This document shows positions 31,801 to 44,869 of a stretch of 64,000 nucleotides of DNA, piece after piece (position 1 is the first letter of the stretch; the number at the start of each line of letters is the position of its first letter). This DNA is from Gibbula magus. Taxonomy: Eukaryota > Mollusca > Gastropoda > Trochida > Trochidae. Position numbers and translations under genes: made by a program. Below the pieces are notes generated by a model. The model did no database searches. It was not told the origin of the DNA and saw nothing but the letters and a program-made list of their open reading frames with translations. Location of the stretch: NCBI GenBank assembly GCA_936450465.1, contig OW388296.1, positions 29,265,443 to 29,329,442 on the forward strand. Direction: 5' to 3'.

Positions 31801-32799
31801 ATTTGATTGTTGCAATATCTACAATGTAGATATCGCTTGTAGAATAGCTTGATCTCACACAATATCTACCGTGGGAGCCAGTTTTGGATGATAAACTCAA
31901 ATATCCTCAATCCTCGGATATTTCTTCTTTTATCAACTCGTGTTTATGTATTTGCTATCAGGAGACACTCGGGTTAGATGTTCTATTTAGTATCCTGCAC
32001 AACTCTCTAGGAATCAACCCTCGAACCACTCGGATCATCCAGCCAGGAGGCTGAGTTTTCATTGGACCAAGTGTCACATAATGGTTGCAGAATAGACCAT
32101 TATATTGTAAACAAAAGAAAGTAGACTTATCATTTAAATATCGACCCTGAATTAACTTTTAGATTAAAATGTCAATCAAGTTGACTTCTTTAAGTCATTT
32201 GTAAAATTTTATCCTGAAGTTACAAGTTCACGTTATTTTGTTTTATAAATGCCGTCGAAAAACTCATAGCATGATCCAAACTGTTTATAAGCCAGTGAAT
32301 TAACATATTATGAAATTTATTTCTTAATTGGAAAATAAGTGAGCAAACGTGTAATTATGTAATTTATCATTAAATGTTATATAGGGGGTGTTGGTCCGTT
32401 AACAAACTACTCATTAGAGAAAGTATTGATATCTCAAGTGCAATAATAATTATAGAAAATTGTAGTCAATTTGCTCGTTCGAATCACTCTCATCAGTATT
32501 GTCATTTGAGAGCTGCAATCAAAAACCATTCAGTTTTGAATCAGGATGTCTCTTACCATAATTGGAATGTGCTCGCAGGGCGTTGCCTATCGTCAACATC
32601 AAATTAAAGAGGGAGGAACATAAAATACGTGGTCTCAAACGCTAATATGAAAGGTACTCTTAAGTCGTTAAAAATAACAGAATTCATTAAATTATTATCA
32701 TATGCGTTTTATATTTAACGTCATATTGAAACGCATTTTATCCTCTTTATGGCATCAGAACATGCATATTACTTTAAATTGTTTCATGTCACAAAGGTT

Positions 32800-33360
32800 G
32801 TGTTATTTTCACTCTTTATATCAATTTAATCGTTATCATATACAACATCTCATATCATCAGAAGGTAAGCCTGCTTCATGAATACTGTACATGTTAATCT
32901 TGTTCAGAGTTAACTTTCAAGATGTCCTCTGCGAGTAGATCATCCGCACAAAATACTCTATACACTATTTTAGCTTCAAAATGTAAAAAAAATAACTATC
33001 TAACAATGGGAACATTTCTGTCTGAATCTCATTTCAAATAAATGATGAGGAATTACAAAATGGATATTGAACACGTTTACCGAGAGATGGGACCGGCGAG
33101 TATAACTACCAATCTACCTGTTTGGCAAGTCATGTACCTTCCCAGACAGTGAACGACGGTAAAGAAAGTATAGGTTCAACAACGCAAGATATTTAATCAA
33201 CGAATGACGAATACGACTGAAACAAAATTGCACCATGTCTCTAAATGCAAACTAATTTAATCTGCAATTTTTTAAACAGTATCTGTTCATTATTCTTAAA
33301 AACACATTATGAAGAGATCATCTTGTATTAACTTAATTTCCATATTTCATTTACAAAAAT
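32800..33360. other. Non-coding stretch
   Basis: No gene or repeat recognised. Confidence 0.4.
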
Positions 33361-33375
33361 GTACATTAACCCTAT

Positions 33376-33475
33376 ACTGCTTATATACGCGATTCTACGC
33401 TTCTGCCCTTTACTGCTTATATACGCGATTCTACGCCTCTGCCCTTTACTGCTTATATACGCGATTCTACGACTT
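33376..33475. repeat. 36-bp tandem repeat, three units
   Basis: The unit contains ACTGCTTATATACGCGATTC and TACGCCTCTGCCCTTT. Confidence 0.85.
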
Positions 33476-34119
33476 TTCAAACTGTCCGAGAAAATGATTC
33501 ATTGTAAAATTACTCTGCAGAAATATTCTTAACTTTTGCATTTAATGCATTCTATGGAATACATGAGGTTGTTCTCGTACATTTTTAATGTGAAAAAAAC
33601 GCAATAAAAAAGTGGAAACCCTCCTAAAGAAAGCATGTCGGTAAAAACAGCTGTTTCCAATAAACAAACGTTGGGACAGTTCACGAACGAGCGATCGCAA
33701 TAACGGAAAAGTTTGTCATGTTGACTTGCCATTGTTTTCGTCCAGGAACATTAATTGACATTCGGTGCATAGGTTATGAGTGATTTATCTACACATTGGA
33801 AATATATTTGTAAACAAAAATGATCATATTTTTGCTTCATTACATCGTTGAAAAGCAATTGTTCGCGTTGTGAGCGACCCGGAAGTGAACACAACGTGAC
33901 ATTGTTTACATTTACATTGCCTACGAGATTCCTGTCGTCGGATTGAACTTTTTAGAGATACTTTTCCGGATGAAAAACACATGTCAAAGTGAGTATACAA
34001 CTTTTTGTATTTCATTTGTCACTGAGATATATTCGGGTGTATATGTATTTGATAAAACCCGTCAAAACATTAACCTAACTTGACTTTGAATGTCGTCTTG
34101 TCAATCGACAGGCGAACAG
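33476..34119. other. Non-coding flank of the large transposon
   Basis: A short region at about 33870-33990 has higher GC and CCGGAAGTG, an ETS-like site. I cannot support an exon. Confidence 0.35.
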
Positions 34120-34577
34120 TCGCTACTGTACAATTAGTCAGCTTCACTATGTTAAGAAATATACTTTCGTTCAAAGTTTTTGGAGATTAGCAAAACTATA
34201 CATTTTTGGAATCATCAAAGCATAGTGTCTCCAAAAACCAATGTTGGCATTTGCACAGACATCGTTGATGGCGGCCATCTTGGATTTCAAAATGGCCGCC
34301 ATCAAAATACAAATGTTGCGATATATCGGCTTCTAGTCAACTTAGAAACTAAAATAAACATGCTAATTCTATGTTTTCCTGGTCTGGGATGCCAATGGTG
34401 ATAGCAAAATAGAGATCAGAGTCATTGAAAAGTACAAACAATGGTACATGAGAACATTGTCTTTATCCAACTGCATAATAACTGCATCATATACTACATT
34501 TTGGTGCAACCCTTTGAAGTTTTAGGTATAGATATGAAAGAAAATAGACATGCAATTCATGCCAGAGTATACTTTAA

Positions 34578-34692
<115 letters not shown>

Positions 34693-34725
34693 CCTACCAG
34701 GTCTTTATCATTTATATGAAATGTT

Positions 34726-37700
34726 CTACAGATCTTCATCACTGTCCTGCGTGTCATATTCGGTGTTACAGTCTGGGTCCTTTTCACAGTCGGTTCCACA
34801 CAAACATAGGTCTGTGCAAGCCAAGTTGTGTCTCTGGCATGAACACCTTTGGGTTGTGCAAAGGGCTTTACACTGACATCTGACCAACTCTACAATGGCC
34901 TGTGGCGCAGGTGGCTCCTTCGTGGTGGTAGGTAGTATATCGCCATGGTCTGCTTGATGACATCCATGGTTCACTGGATCCAACAGATGCTGCCACATCT
35001 CTGTGCTTTGAGACCACACCCTAGCCTGTACGTGTACACGCTCAATATGCTCCTCAGGGGCACCAGTTGTAGGAGGCAGCTTGGTGCTTTCTGCCAGATG
35101 TTTACAAAACAGATGCCACCTTAGGTCCGGAATACTTGTTATTTGGATGCCCTTTGGACAGTACAGTGAGCAAACAAATTTAGCCAGAGCCGGCCTCACG
35201 TCCTGTCTGACGTCACCTTCCTCTGTCAGTTCCATCAGTGCCGAGATGACTTCCATGTCAGCCTTCATGTATTTTTTAAACCACTTCGTTTTGCCAAATC
35301 CAGAGAATCTTCCAACATTGTCAGCACCAGTAAAGGCATGGAACACATGTAATGCTGCTGCCTTTTCTCTTCCCAGCGCACTCCAGATTGGCCCAATCTC
35401 CAAAATACCTGAGACCATCGATATTGCAGTGTTTTTGCAGAGCGTGTGGTAGTGTGCAACAGCTAAAACCAAGACATCAGTATCTGGACTGAAGAAAACC
35501 ACCCGTGCTTCAGGACATCGCTGTGATGCAGCTGCTGCTAAGCTGATCATCAATGTATCGGCCTCCTCATGATTTGTTTCTTCAAACTGCATGGTGCGGT
35601 TGCTTCTTGTGTGGCCTGATGCTGATGTGATGACTAACTTTTGGGAGTTAGCATTTTTCTTCAATACTGCTTTAGCAAGGTATTCAGTTAAATCAGCTTT
35701 CGTTTTTTCGTGAGATAAAAAACGTCCCATTGGTATGTGCTTGATGCTTGTGTCGTCTGTAATTTGGTATTGAATCGGTTCTTTGCCATGCTGTCTTTTT
35801 TCTCTTGTTTTTTGCTTTAATGAATCAGCTTTGTAGGTGTCAAAGACCAAAATGACCTCATCAAATTCTTCTGTCAACGTTAGTAGCTTGTCATTGAAGT
35901 GCTGACCGAGATCTTGGACTGTGCTGATTGTTCTTGACTGCTTTGTCATCTGTTGGACGAGCACAATTCCATCAACAATGGCAATTCTTGGACTCCCGGA
36001 GGCAGCCGTTGACGTATCCTGTTCAGCAACACCTTCATCATAACTCTCAAATGATGTTTCTGGTTCAGCAATGGGTTCTACATCATCTTCAGATAATGGT
36101 ATTTTAGCAGCGTTTTGCACCGTTGTCAAGCAATGTATGAGCTTTGATTTGTCAGTACATGGAAGGATGGATCCATCTGGTGCGAACAATGCCCTTGCAG
36201 TCAGAGTAAACTCATAATTCCCGATTGCGTTCTTCTGATTGATGTAGCGACTTGATTTGGCTAGAACCATCAACCGGGCATACAGATCTCTTGTTTCCTT
36301 CAGATCCACTGATTGGTCACGGACTTTGACTGTTTGCATCTTGTTTCCTGACAGGAACATGGAGTTGTTCTGCTTCTTGACTGGTGCCCAAAGACTGACG
36401 TCTCCATTGATTCGTTCGGCAACATAATCTTCATACAGTTTCTGACCAACTTCATCGATGTTCAGAATCAGTGGAACACATTTTTGGGAAACATATGCAT
36501 GTGTCATGAAGTTGTAAAGCTGATCGCCCTCTACTTCAAAGCTGACTAAATACTTCTTCGTCGGTGAGGGTTTGACGCAAACGCTCATTGGCAACAGTGA
36601 TGCACTCCTCATTCGTACTTCTGCCAGCCAACGTTCTTAGACAGGCTTCCTGGACTTCATTCACTGGCTTAGAGCAGATAGATTTAAGATGTGGTTTTTC
36701 TTCGAAGAATTTCTAGAGAAGAAGTTCATACAGAGCCATGTACATATGGATGTGTGCACTAAGAGTTCTCTTGTAGTGAGTACATTTCAGGATCTGGCGT
36801 GTTGTAGCAGAGCCATATACATCAGCCTCAATCCATGCATCATCTATCCCAGAGTTTTCAATTGACGTTCCTAATGCCCTCAATGCAGCCATCACAGTGT
36901 GTAGCTCACCAAGCCTTGGAAGAACCTGTCCCTTCAGATCGTCCCTTGCATCCACCAACTGCAATGCCTTCTCATATAAGGTGATCACTGTCGGGTGTTC
37001 TTCACCAGTGACCAGAGTCTTCAACTTTGATGCTTGTAGGATCACAGTCAACATTGTGGACAACTCATGAGCAACTTCAGGCAACAGTGGTAGTGCACCG
37101 ACATGGGTCAAAGACAGGCGAGATGACAAAAGAGACTTGAATCCAGCCCAACCTGGGATTTTACTCTCGTCTTCATCCTCATTCTCTCTAGAAAGCGTAG
37201 TCGCTATGATCCAGCCTAGGGTCGTCAGCTTATAAGAATTTGCAACCCCTGGAGTGCCAATTTTGAATTCGTGTGTTCTCTTGGTCACCCGAGACTTTGG
37301 TTTGCTGCATGGCTTGATGGGTACACTATATGGAGCAACTGTTAAGTTTTTTGCCTCACAGAGTTCTAACTTGGGTGCAATAACTTCCCCTTGAGCATTT
37401 TCTTTTTGATAAACTACAGTGATAGCTCCATGTGTTGTGTCTTTCCCATCTGCTGTGTCCTCGGCGAAGTCAGTATTGTCAACTGCAAAGAACACAAAAG
37501 TTCCTTTCTTGAGGAAGGGTGGGACATACAAACCATCGAAGTGTAGTGTGTTTTCTACAACAGCATTTGCTATGGCTGTTTCCAAGAGCAGTGACCGGCC
37601 ATATGATACACAAATGTTCTGTGAATGGAGAAGGTCTACTAGATTCTTATTCCTGGTGTCGTGATGAATGGTTATTGCCAGGCCCAGAACCTGTGGATTT

Positions 37701-38071
37701 TCTCGGGCATGTTTCGCCTGAATGTAGCTGTTGCTTGCTTGGGTTGGTGTTGTACCTGCCTTTTGGTTTTGAAAGCATACATTATGTTCTGACTGGTTTG
37801 TGGCATAAGAATAACAACTCCGATGCCATGTTGCTTTACTGTCAACCGGCATGTCCTTGGTGTTTTCTGTGAGATGACTTTGAATTGCAACGTATTGTCC
37901 ATCGAGTATACTGGCCTGCTCTGCCACCACATCCAATACTTTCTGTTAAGAATCTGTCCTAGGATTCAGAACACCTGCTCCTTTGCTGGTGTCACTCTCC
38001 TGACATAAGATACATAATCTCCAGTCGACAGGTTCCCTTGATTTGTTGCCATCAGGGTTTTCATTCATCAT
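34726..38071 (-). pseudogene. Transposon protein with FEN1/XPG-like nuclease domain, disrupted
   Basis: From the ATG at 38071 the frame reads a CxxC (LCILCQ) and later WHRSC, a probable zinc finger. It is broken by TAA at 37946-37948, TAG at 36713-36715 and a frameshift near 36550. The final frame (628 codons from 36612) is intact. It contains the FEN/XPG acid set in order: IAIVDG (D214), VFDTYK (D258), EEAD (E349, E350, D352), SPDTDVL (D377, D379), then FTGADN and GFGK (D431), like the helix-hairpin-helix of FEN1. The C-terminus has a CxC-type cysteine cluster ([15 protein letters not shown] and CLCGTDC) and an acidic tail. The length (about 1,100 codons) fits a transposase. Joined exons are possible, but no GT/AG pair removes the stops cleanly by eye. 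Confidence 0.75.
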
Positions 38072-39275
38072 GACTTCTGCTCTGAAATTTCGGAAAAAGA
38101 AATACCATTATCTTCCTGTGCACTTCCACCAATTTTATGTAATCAAATGTTGATGTAATTCTGATCTTATTTAACTTAAACTGGATGGTTCGTCTCAGGT
38201 CCAGTTTACAAATATATGTTGTAGAGAAAGTAGTATCTTTATATCTATGTTTGTTAAGAGGGATTTTTAAAAAAAGGTTATAATATGAAATGTTACTGTG
38301 ATTCACATTTAACTGGTTGATTCTTCTCAAGTTCACTTAACAAATATATGTTTTATTATGTTGTTAAGAAAGTAGTATCTTTATCTAAATGTTCGTTAGG
38401 AGGGAATTTTTAAAAAAAGGTTATAACTTGAAATGTTACTGTGATCCACATTTAACTGGTTGGTTCGTCTCAGGTTTACTTTACAAATATATGTTGTTGA
38501 GAAAGTAGTATCATTATAGAAAAATTTGCAGGGAGGGAACTTCAAAAAGGTTGTTTTTTAATTCATGATTATGCTTTTTTTTTAACTACTTAAGGCATGA
38601 ATTATTGACATTTATGAATGCACAAGTTTATATTGTAGAGAAATACAAAAGGGTACTCACCGAAATTCACAAAATTGTGCAGAAATTCATCAAAAGCATG
38701 TCCACATTGTAAGGGTGTTGACATAGTGACACTGCACTTCCGGTACTACTCACATGACAACAAGTTATGTAACAGAATGGTTCTAAATGGAACAACTTTT
38801 CTTTTTTTTCATTTTTGTTTAATAATCGAATGAACACAATAAATGATAAATCAAATGAAAATATATAGACAACTTATATTGGTTCATATACCTGATTTTT
38901 GGTTGCTTTTTCACCAATTTTCGCGCCATCTTGGTTATAATATTAAACACCTATGAAACGGTAATTATTAATGACTCTGTTCTCTATTTTGTTATCACCA
39001 TTGGCATCCCAGACCAGGAAAACATAGAATTAGCATGTTTATTTTAGTTTCTAAGTTGACTAGAAGCCGATATATCGCAAAATTTGTATTTTGATGGCGG
39101 CCATTTTGAAATCCAAGATGGCCGCCATCAACTACGTCTGTGCAAATGCCAACATTGGTTTTTGGATACACTATGCTTTGATGATTCTAAAAATATATAG
39201 TTTTGCTAATCTCCAAAAACTTTGAACAAAAATACATAGTGAACCTGACTAAATGTACAGTGTGATGTCTGCCTT

Positions 39276-40225
39276 CCTACTCATACTAGGCTCGCTGTCT
39301 CGCTGAATGCTGACTGTCATAATAAACAATCATTTAGTTAGATTCATCTTGATCGCATTCTCATACATTGCTTACTGATAATCTTGAATGTAATTTGAAA
39401 ACAATAATATTATATTCAGTGTGATAGATTGACAAGGATTGAATATGACAGAAAAAAAATATAATGCCAGTAATATTTTTTCACCTACATTAATTGCCAA
39501 TGACTAGTTACATTTTTGTATGTAAAAAATGTGAATAAATATTTTTTTTAAACAAAATTAGGCCCTAATACATATTATTTTTTTATACAATAAAAGTACA
39601 ATATTTGAGTTTAATGTTCAATTTCATACTGGCATACTTTAAAATTTTATTATAATTATAACTTGCACCAAAATGTATGTTTCTAGGTTGAAATCATTAT
39701 ATTTTGATTTGATATCTTTGTAAATATTGTCATAAATTAGTTCAAATAATATGCCGGGAAGTAGAGGACATTGACAATTATATGTACATTATGAATATAA
39801 ACATTTTACCAGGAGATTTCAAATTAATATTTATTTTAGATTAAGGAAACTTGAAATCCCTTAAAAACATGAATAGCTATTTCAATTAGCGATTACTTTT
39901 AAACCTCTCTTGAACGCGATTGCTCAATGTAGCGCTACGTAGCAAAGCGAGCGAAGTTTGAGGTTTTGCACCGTGTCGTTCAGGGGAGAATGAGCGCTAC
40001 TTGAGCAATACACAATTAGGTGGACGAACTTCGGTATGCAGGTTAGTTTTCTCATTGGATACACTATCATCCGCTGAATGATGATTTCTTCTTCTAACAA
40101 CCCGTACATGTTGACTAATCATTGCCGTTATAAAACCAAGACATCGACTTGTTTTCGTCATTTTGACCACAATTCGACGCCTTGAGCATTAATCTAATAT
40201 ACGTCAAATATAACAGTGACAATAA
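39276..40225. other. AT-rich stretch with one imperfect palindrome
   Basis: No gene. At about 39918-40010 TTGCTCAATGTAGCGCTACG and GAGCGCTACTTGAGCAATA face each other as an inverted repeat. Confidence 0.45.
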
Positions 40226-40421
40226 AATAACAAGCAAAAAAGTGAGCGTGGCTCACTAATACCCCCGACTGTTAAAGTTTGACACTTTTATTTTACTTAA
40301 AGAGAGAGGTGTCTGCACACCTAAGGAATGATAAGCTATGAAATGTAATTGCTAAGATTAAACTGTTTGTGAAAAAGGGTAGGACAAGTCTCGATCTTCA
40401 TGTAAAAAAGTGGGTTTAAGT

Positions 40422-41990
40422 AACAAGAGAATTAGTGAGCAAAGCTCACTTATGATACCCCCGCTTTTACATTAACATTGGTCAAAGAGAAATGTTTGAA
40501 AATAGCAAAAGGGTATCAATGTTTAAACTTTTGTATGAAAAGACCATAACATATATTATTAAAGCAGAGTAAGTATTACACCTCTAAGCATGTTTTAGAA
40601 GTAAAAGTCAAAGTGGTTTCGTAACATTTGAACAACTAGAAGAGCGTTTGCGGGACACCGCAAAAGCAGAGCAGCTCCGAAACTTTGGGTCTCGCCTTTC
40701 CCTGTTCCGCCTTCTCCTCAGCATAAATAAAATGGGATTTTTTTTGGACCAAAATTTGTTCATTATTCAAGTTATTCTAACAAGTTGAATCATCACTGGG
40801 GTCACTTTTCACAATTTTGTTCTTAAAACCTATTTCTGATCTCAAAATTGGATCAAAGGATTAACATGGCCTGAACCAATGTCTCATGACCTTGACCTTG
40901 ACCTTAGACCTTCAAGGTCACACCATCACTGATTACTTTTCATTGTGTATAACAATCATGCAATGACTCAAAGTGTTCATTGTTAACATAAGGCATATTC
41001 ACAATAGCATGCTTAAGTTGTGACCTTGCTGTGACCTTGACCTTTGACAGATTTTAGCGAAAACTTTTTCAAATCTTGGTCTATCTCCATAGTTGATATA
41101 TACCAAATAAGAGCCTGACAGCACAAAAACGTTTGAAGTTATCATGTTTACAAGGATTATTGTAGTAATTAAAGCACTCATGACCTTGACCTTTGACCTT
41201 GAATGTGAACATGTCAAAATCATTTACCAGATTTATAAGAAAGAAGCTATGTATATGAGGTGTTAATACCTTCTTGGAAACAAGTAGTATTTGAGTTATG
41301 AGCGGAACCAAAAGTGTGACCATAGACGCGCACACAAAGACGCTTAAAAGTGGAAAATCTGAAAAAATAATCATGGAATCTGAGGGAAACATAGAAAAGG
41401 CACATCTAGGGACCATAAAGTGTCCATGTATAAAGTTTCATAACAATTGAACAAGTAGTATTTGAGTTATGAGCGGAACCAAAAGTGTGACCATAGACGC
41501 GCACACAAAGACGCTTAAAAGTGGAAAATCTGAAAAATAATCATGGAATCTGAGGGAAACATAGAAAAGGCACATCTAGGGACCATAAAGTGTACATGTA
41601 TAAAGTTTCATAACAATTGAACAAGTAGTATTTGAGTTATGAGCGGAACCAAAAGTGTGACCATAGACGCGCACACAAAGACGCTTAAGGAATATCATTA
41701 ATGAATGAACAATCTGTACTTAAGATTCACTGTATTTTCACTGTTTTCACACAAAGACGCTTAAAAGTGGAAAATCTGAAAAAATAATCATGGAATCTGA
41801 GGGAAACATAGAAAAGGCACATCTAGGGACCATAAAGTGTACATGTATAAAGTTTCATAACAATTGAACAAGTAGTATTTGAGTTATGAGCGGAACCAAA
41901 AGTGTTCCGGACGGACGGACGGACGGACGCAAGGACGGACGGACGCGCTGAGCGCTATATACCCCCGACTACTTCGTAGCGGGGGTATAA
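40422..41990. mobile_element. Non-autonomous element, family 2, nested in family 1
   Basis: It starts ACAAGAGAATTAGTGAGCAAAGCTCAC and ATACCCCCG, a 5' hairpin like family 1. It ends (GGAC)n, GCGCTGAGCGC and the hairpin ACCCCCGACTACTTCGTAGCGGGGGTATAA. Inside are AGGTCA half-site clusters (40890-40925, 41020-41048, 41180-41205) and a 177-bp unit repeated about 3.5 times (41275-41905). Confidence 0.8.
41275..41905. repeat. 177-bp tandem repeat, about 3.5 units
   Basis: The unit includes AACAAGTAGTATTTGAGTTA, GACCATAGACGCGCACACAA and CACATCTAGGGACCATAAAG. The third unit holds a 70-bp interruption at 41688-41760. Confidence 0.9.
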
Positions 41991-42745
41991 AAATAGGAAT
42001 AATAGTAACTTGAAAAGGTATGGTTAACATAATACACTACTGCTGTTACCACCGATTTAAACTTTATTTTGGAAATTAATCCATCATAATGATTCATTCG
42101 AGTGACTTTAAACAACAGGTACATGGAAGCACACCCCTGAAGGCACAGTGAGAGATATACAGCAGTTTATGGCAGAAAGGAAAGACAATTTAACTTTTCC
42201 AAAAATATAACCAGTGGAAAAATAGTAAAATCAACAAGAACACAGAAGTAGCTTTTGATGAAAGTTACATGAAAAAGAAAATGATGAAGTCAACAAATCA
42301 GAACACAGAAGTAGCTTCATTCATTCTAGCTATGAATATGATGAAGAAAAAAAATATAAAAAATCGCCAAAAATTCAAAAATTCATTAAATCGTGTTACA
42401 TTTTGCAATGCACCTCTCCTAGTGGTGAAGAAGACATGTACCAAATTAGAATTGGATGAGATGAATAGTTTTTCTGTAATCGATCGGACAAAAAATGCTC
42501 AGAATTTGACTAAGTTAAAAAATACAAAAATTTGCCAAAAATTCAAAAATTCACCAACTCGGTTAAAACTTCGCACTGCACCTCTCCTAGTGGTGAAGAA
42601 GACATGTACCAAATTTGAAAAGGAAGAGATGAATAGTTTTTCTGTAATCGATCGGACAAAAATTGTCTTCGGACGGAAGGACGGACGGACGGACGGAATC
42701 ATTGATATTACTATATACCCCCTTCCTTTTAAGGTCGGGGGTATA

Positions 42746-43935
42746 ATAATCAATTTTTAAACTATATTTGATGCAACGGTGGTGATTGTGTTTATTATCA
42801 AATAAAAACATGAACGAAAGATAATTTAAAAAACACAAATATTTATTCGTTTGGTTTCCTTAACATCCAAAAGTGGTAAACAACAAACGTATGAATTAAG
42901 ACAAAGGTTTGTGTTTATGCATTAAATAACAAAGTGTATATCTGTTGCAGTTCACACAATTCACGTCATTTATTTTAGGTTATAATGGCATTTAAAAAAT
43001 ATCTATTGAATTCAATATTCAATATTTCAAAATACATTTCACAAAAATAGAGGATATTTGACATTTTTCGACGAATACCATGTTTATCTCATCGAGTAAA
43101 ATAGAAATGCATATTTTCACGAATGGCGCAGGCCGACTGTAAATATAAAATCATTTCTGCTTTACTAAATGTTAGTTGTACGTTAGTAGAGTCTAAATGT
43201 TAGCATTTCCTCAGTGAGGGCGACATTTAGGCTCGAGTGTCTGACACAGTATGATATGGACAAGAATATAATGTTTTGTTTATTACCAAATTCGTGAAAT
43301 CGATTTTTAAAAAAAGCAAACAACACTAATCTACTTTTAGAACGCAGTGTTGTGTTTAGAATGCAATGCCATAGTCGAATCTTGACGTCATGGTCTGTTA
43401 CCTTTGAAAACTATGACACCCGATATGATTGTCATCGGAGGAAAACAATTCAAATACATCATTGAGTGGCAACTGATAGAACAGGAATGTATATCATGAT
43501 TCTGATTATATATCACGACGATTTTGCCTTTTCCTCTTATCCAAACTACTTGAGATATGACATTACATGGTTTTTATTTATCTTTCAAAATTGAATTTAT
43601 AATAAACAATAATTAAACTTGTTATTAGAGGGCGATTCAAAACGTAAATTAAACGTCATGTTACATATTCTGTTAACAAAATATAAAACCTTAGATCAAG
43701 TGGTAAAAATGTTCCGCTTATATGTAAGATACATTTCAACACCGTGAACTATGATAATAAAGATTTATTGAAATTTATAACATCAAAAATATCTATCAAT
43801 TTTACTATCCATTTTGTTTAAAATATAAAATATTATAGGGCAACTCTAACAACATGTTCACAATTTAAAAACGTGTTCTAACAACTAAAATTGTTCGTTA
43901 AAAAATAAAATAAAATAAACAAGTGTTTGCCACTA
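42746..43935. other. AT-rich non-coding stretch
   Basis: No gene or clear repeat. Confidence 0.4.
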
Positions 43936-43937
43936 AC

Positions 43938-44868
43938 ATAGCAATGTCCCCCGCCGGTGACATTGACCTAGTAAGACACATCATTGGAGCTACTTGGGTT
44001 CACGATATATCGTGTTAATAAGAGTTCTATAAGTGGTCAAAGTGTTGTGGTGACCTTGAAAATAAGGTCAAGGTCACCAAATCGACTGGCGTCTGCATCA
44101 TCCTCCAATGTAGACTGACACCAAATTTGAAAACATTTGGTCCAACCGGTCATAATAAATGGTGATAACAAGAGTTCGAAAAGTGGTCAAAGTGTTGTAG
44201 TGACTTTGAAAATAAGGTCAAGGTCACCAAATCCCCTGGTATCTGCGTCATCCCCCAGTGTAGACTGACACCAAATTTGAAGACTTTGAGTCCAACTGGT
44301 AAAGATATATATCGCGTTAACAAGAGTTAGAAAAGTGATCAAAGTGTTGCAGTGACCTTGAAAATAAGGTCAAGGTCACCAAAATAAACTGGTGTCTGTG
44401 TCTTTCCCCAATGTAGGCAGAAACCAAATTTGAAGACTTTGGATGCAACGCTTCATGAGATATCGCGTAAACAAGAGTTCAAAAAGTGGTCAAAGTGTCG
44501 TGGTGACCTTGAAAATAAGGCCAAGGTCACCAAAAGTGACTGGTGTCTGCGTCTTCCCACAATGTAGGCAGAAACCAAATTTGAAGACTTTGGATGCAAC
44601 GCTTCATGAGATATCGCGTAAACAAGAGTTCAAAAAGTGGTCAAAGTGTCGTGGTGACCTTGAAAATAAGGCCAAGGTCACCGAAATTGATTGGTGTCTG
44701 CGTCTTCCCACAATGTAGGCAGACATGAAATTTGAAGACTTTGGATGCAACGCTTCATAAGATATCGCGTAAACAAGAAATGTGACGTACGGACGGACGT
44801 ACGTACGTACGTACGGACGCCGCTGAATACATAGTCCCCCGTTCCGCGTTGCGGCGGGGGACAACACA
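43938..44868. mobile_element. Non-autonomous element, family 3, with 150-bp tandem units
   Basis: It starts ATGTCCCCCGCCGGTGACAT. It ends with GGAC/GTAC repeats (44790-44820) and the hairpin GTCCCCCGTTCCGCGTTGCGGCGGGGGAC. In between are five units of about 150 bp, each with TGACCTTGAAAATAAGGTCA followed by AGGTCACC. Confidence 0.85.
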
Positions 44869-44869
44869 A

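Larger units (their letters stand above)
26626..32799. repeat. Segmental duplication, copy B (contains GPCR-3)
   Basis: It is collinear with 19592-25443. Copy-specific changes: a longer 46-bp array, loss of about 25 bp in the MITE's first terminus, far fewer stalk units, and a roughly 600-bp insert (about 31320-31920) with nested palindromes. Confidence 0.92.
40228..42745. mobile_element. Non-autonomous element, family 1 (interrupted copy)
   Basis: It starts with the small hairpin GTGAGCGTGGCTCAC followed by ATACCCCCGAC. It ends with (GGAC)n and a GGTCGGGGGTATAA terminus. It is collinear with the intact copy at 58898-59850 except for the 1.57-kb insert at about 40422-41990. The reading frame at 42269-42760 shows an internal duplication and no known domain. 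Confidence 0.8.

Noticed and set aside
42269..42760. 163-codon lysine-rich frame
   Set aside because: It lies wholly within a family 1 non-autonomous element, has an internal duplication, and the same region in the intact copy (59380-59800) is not open.
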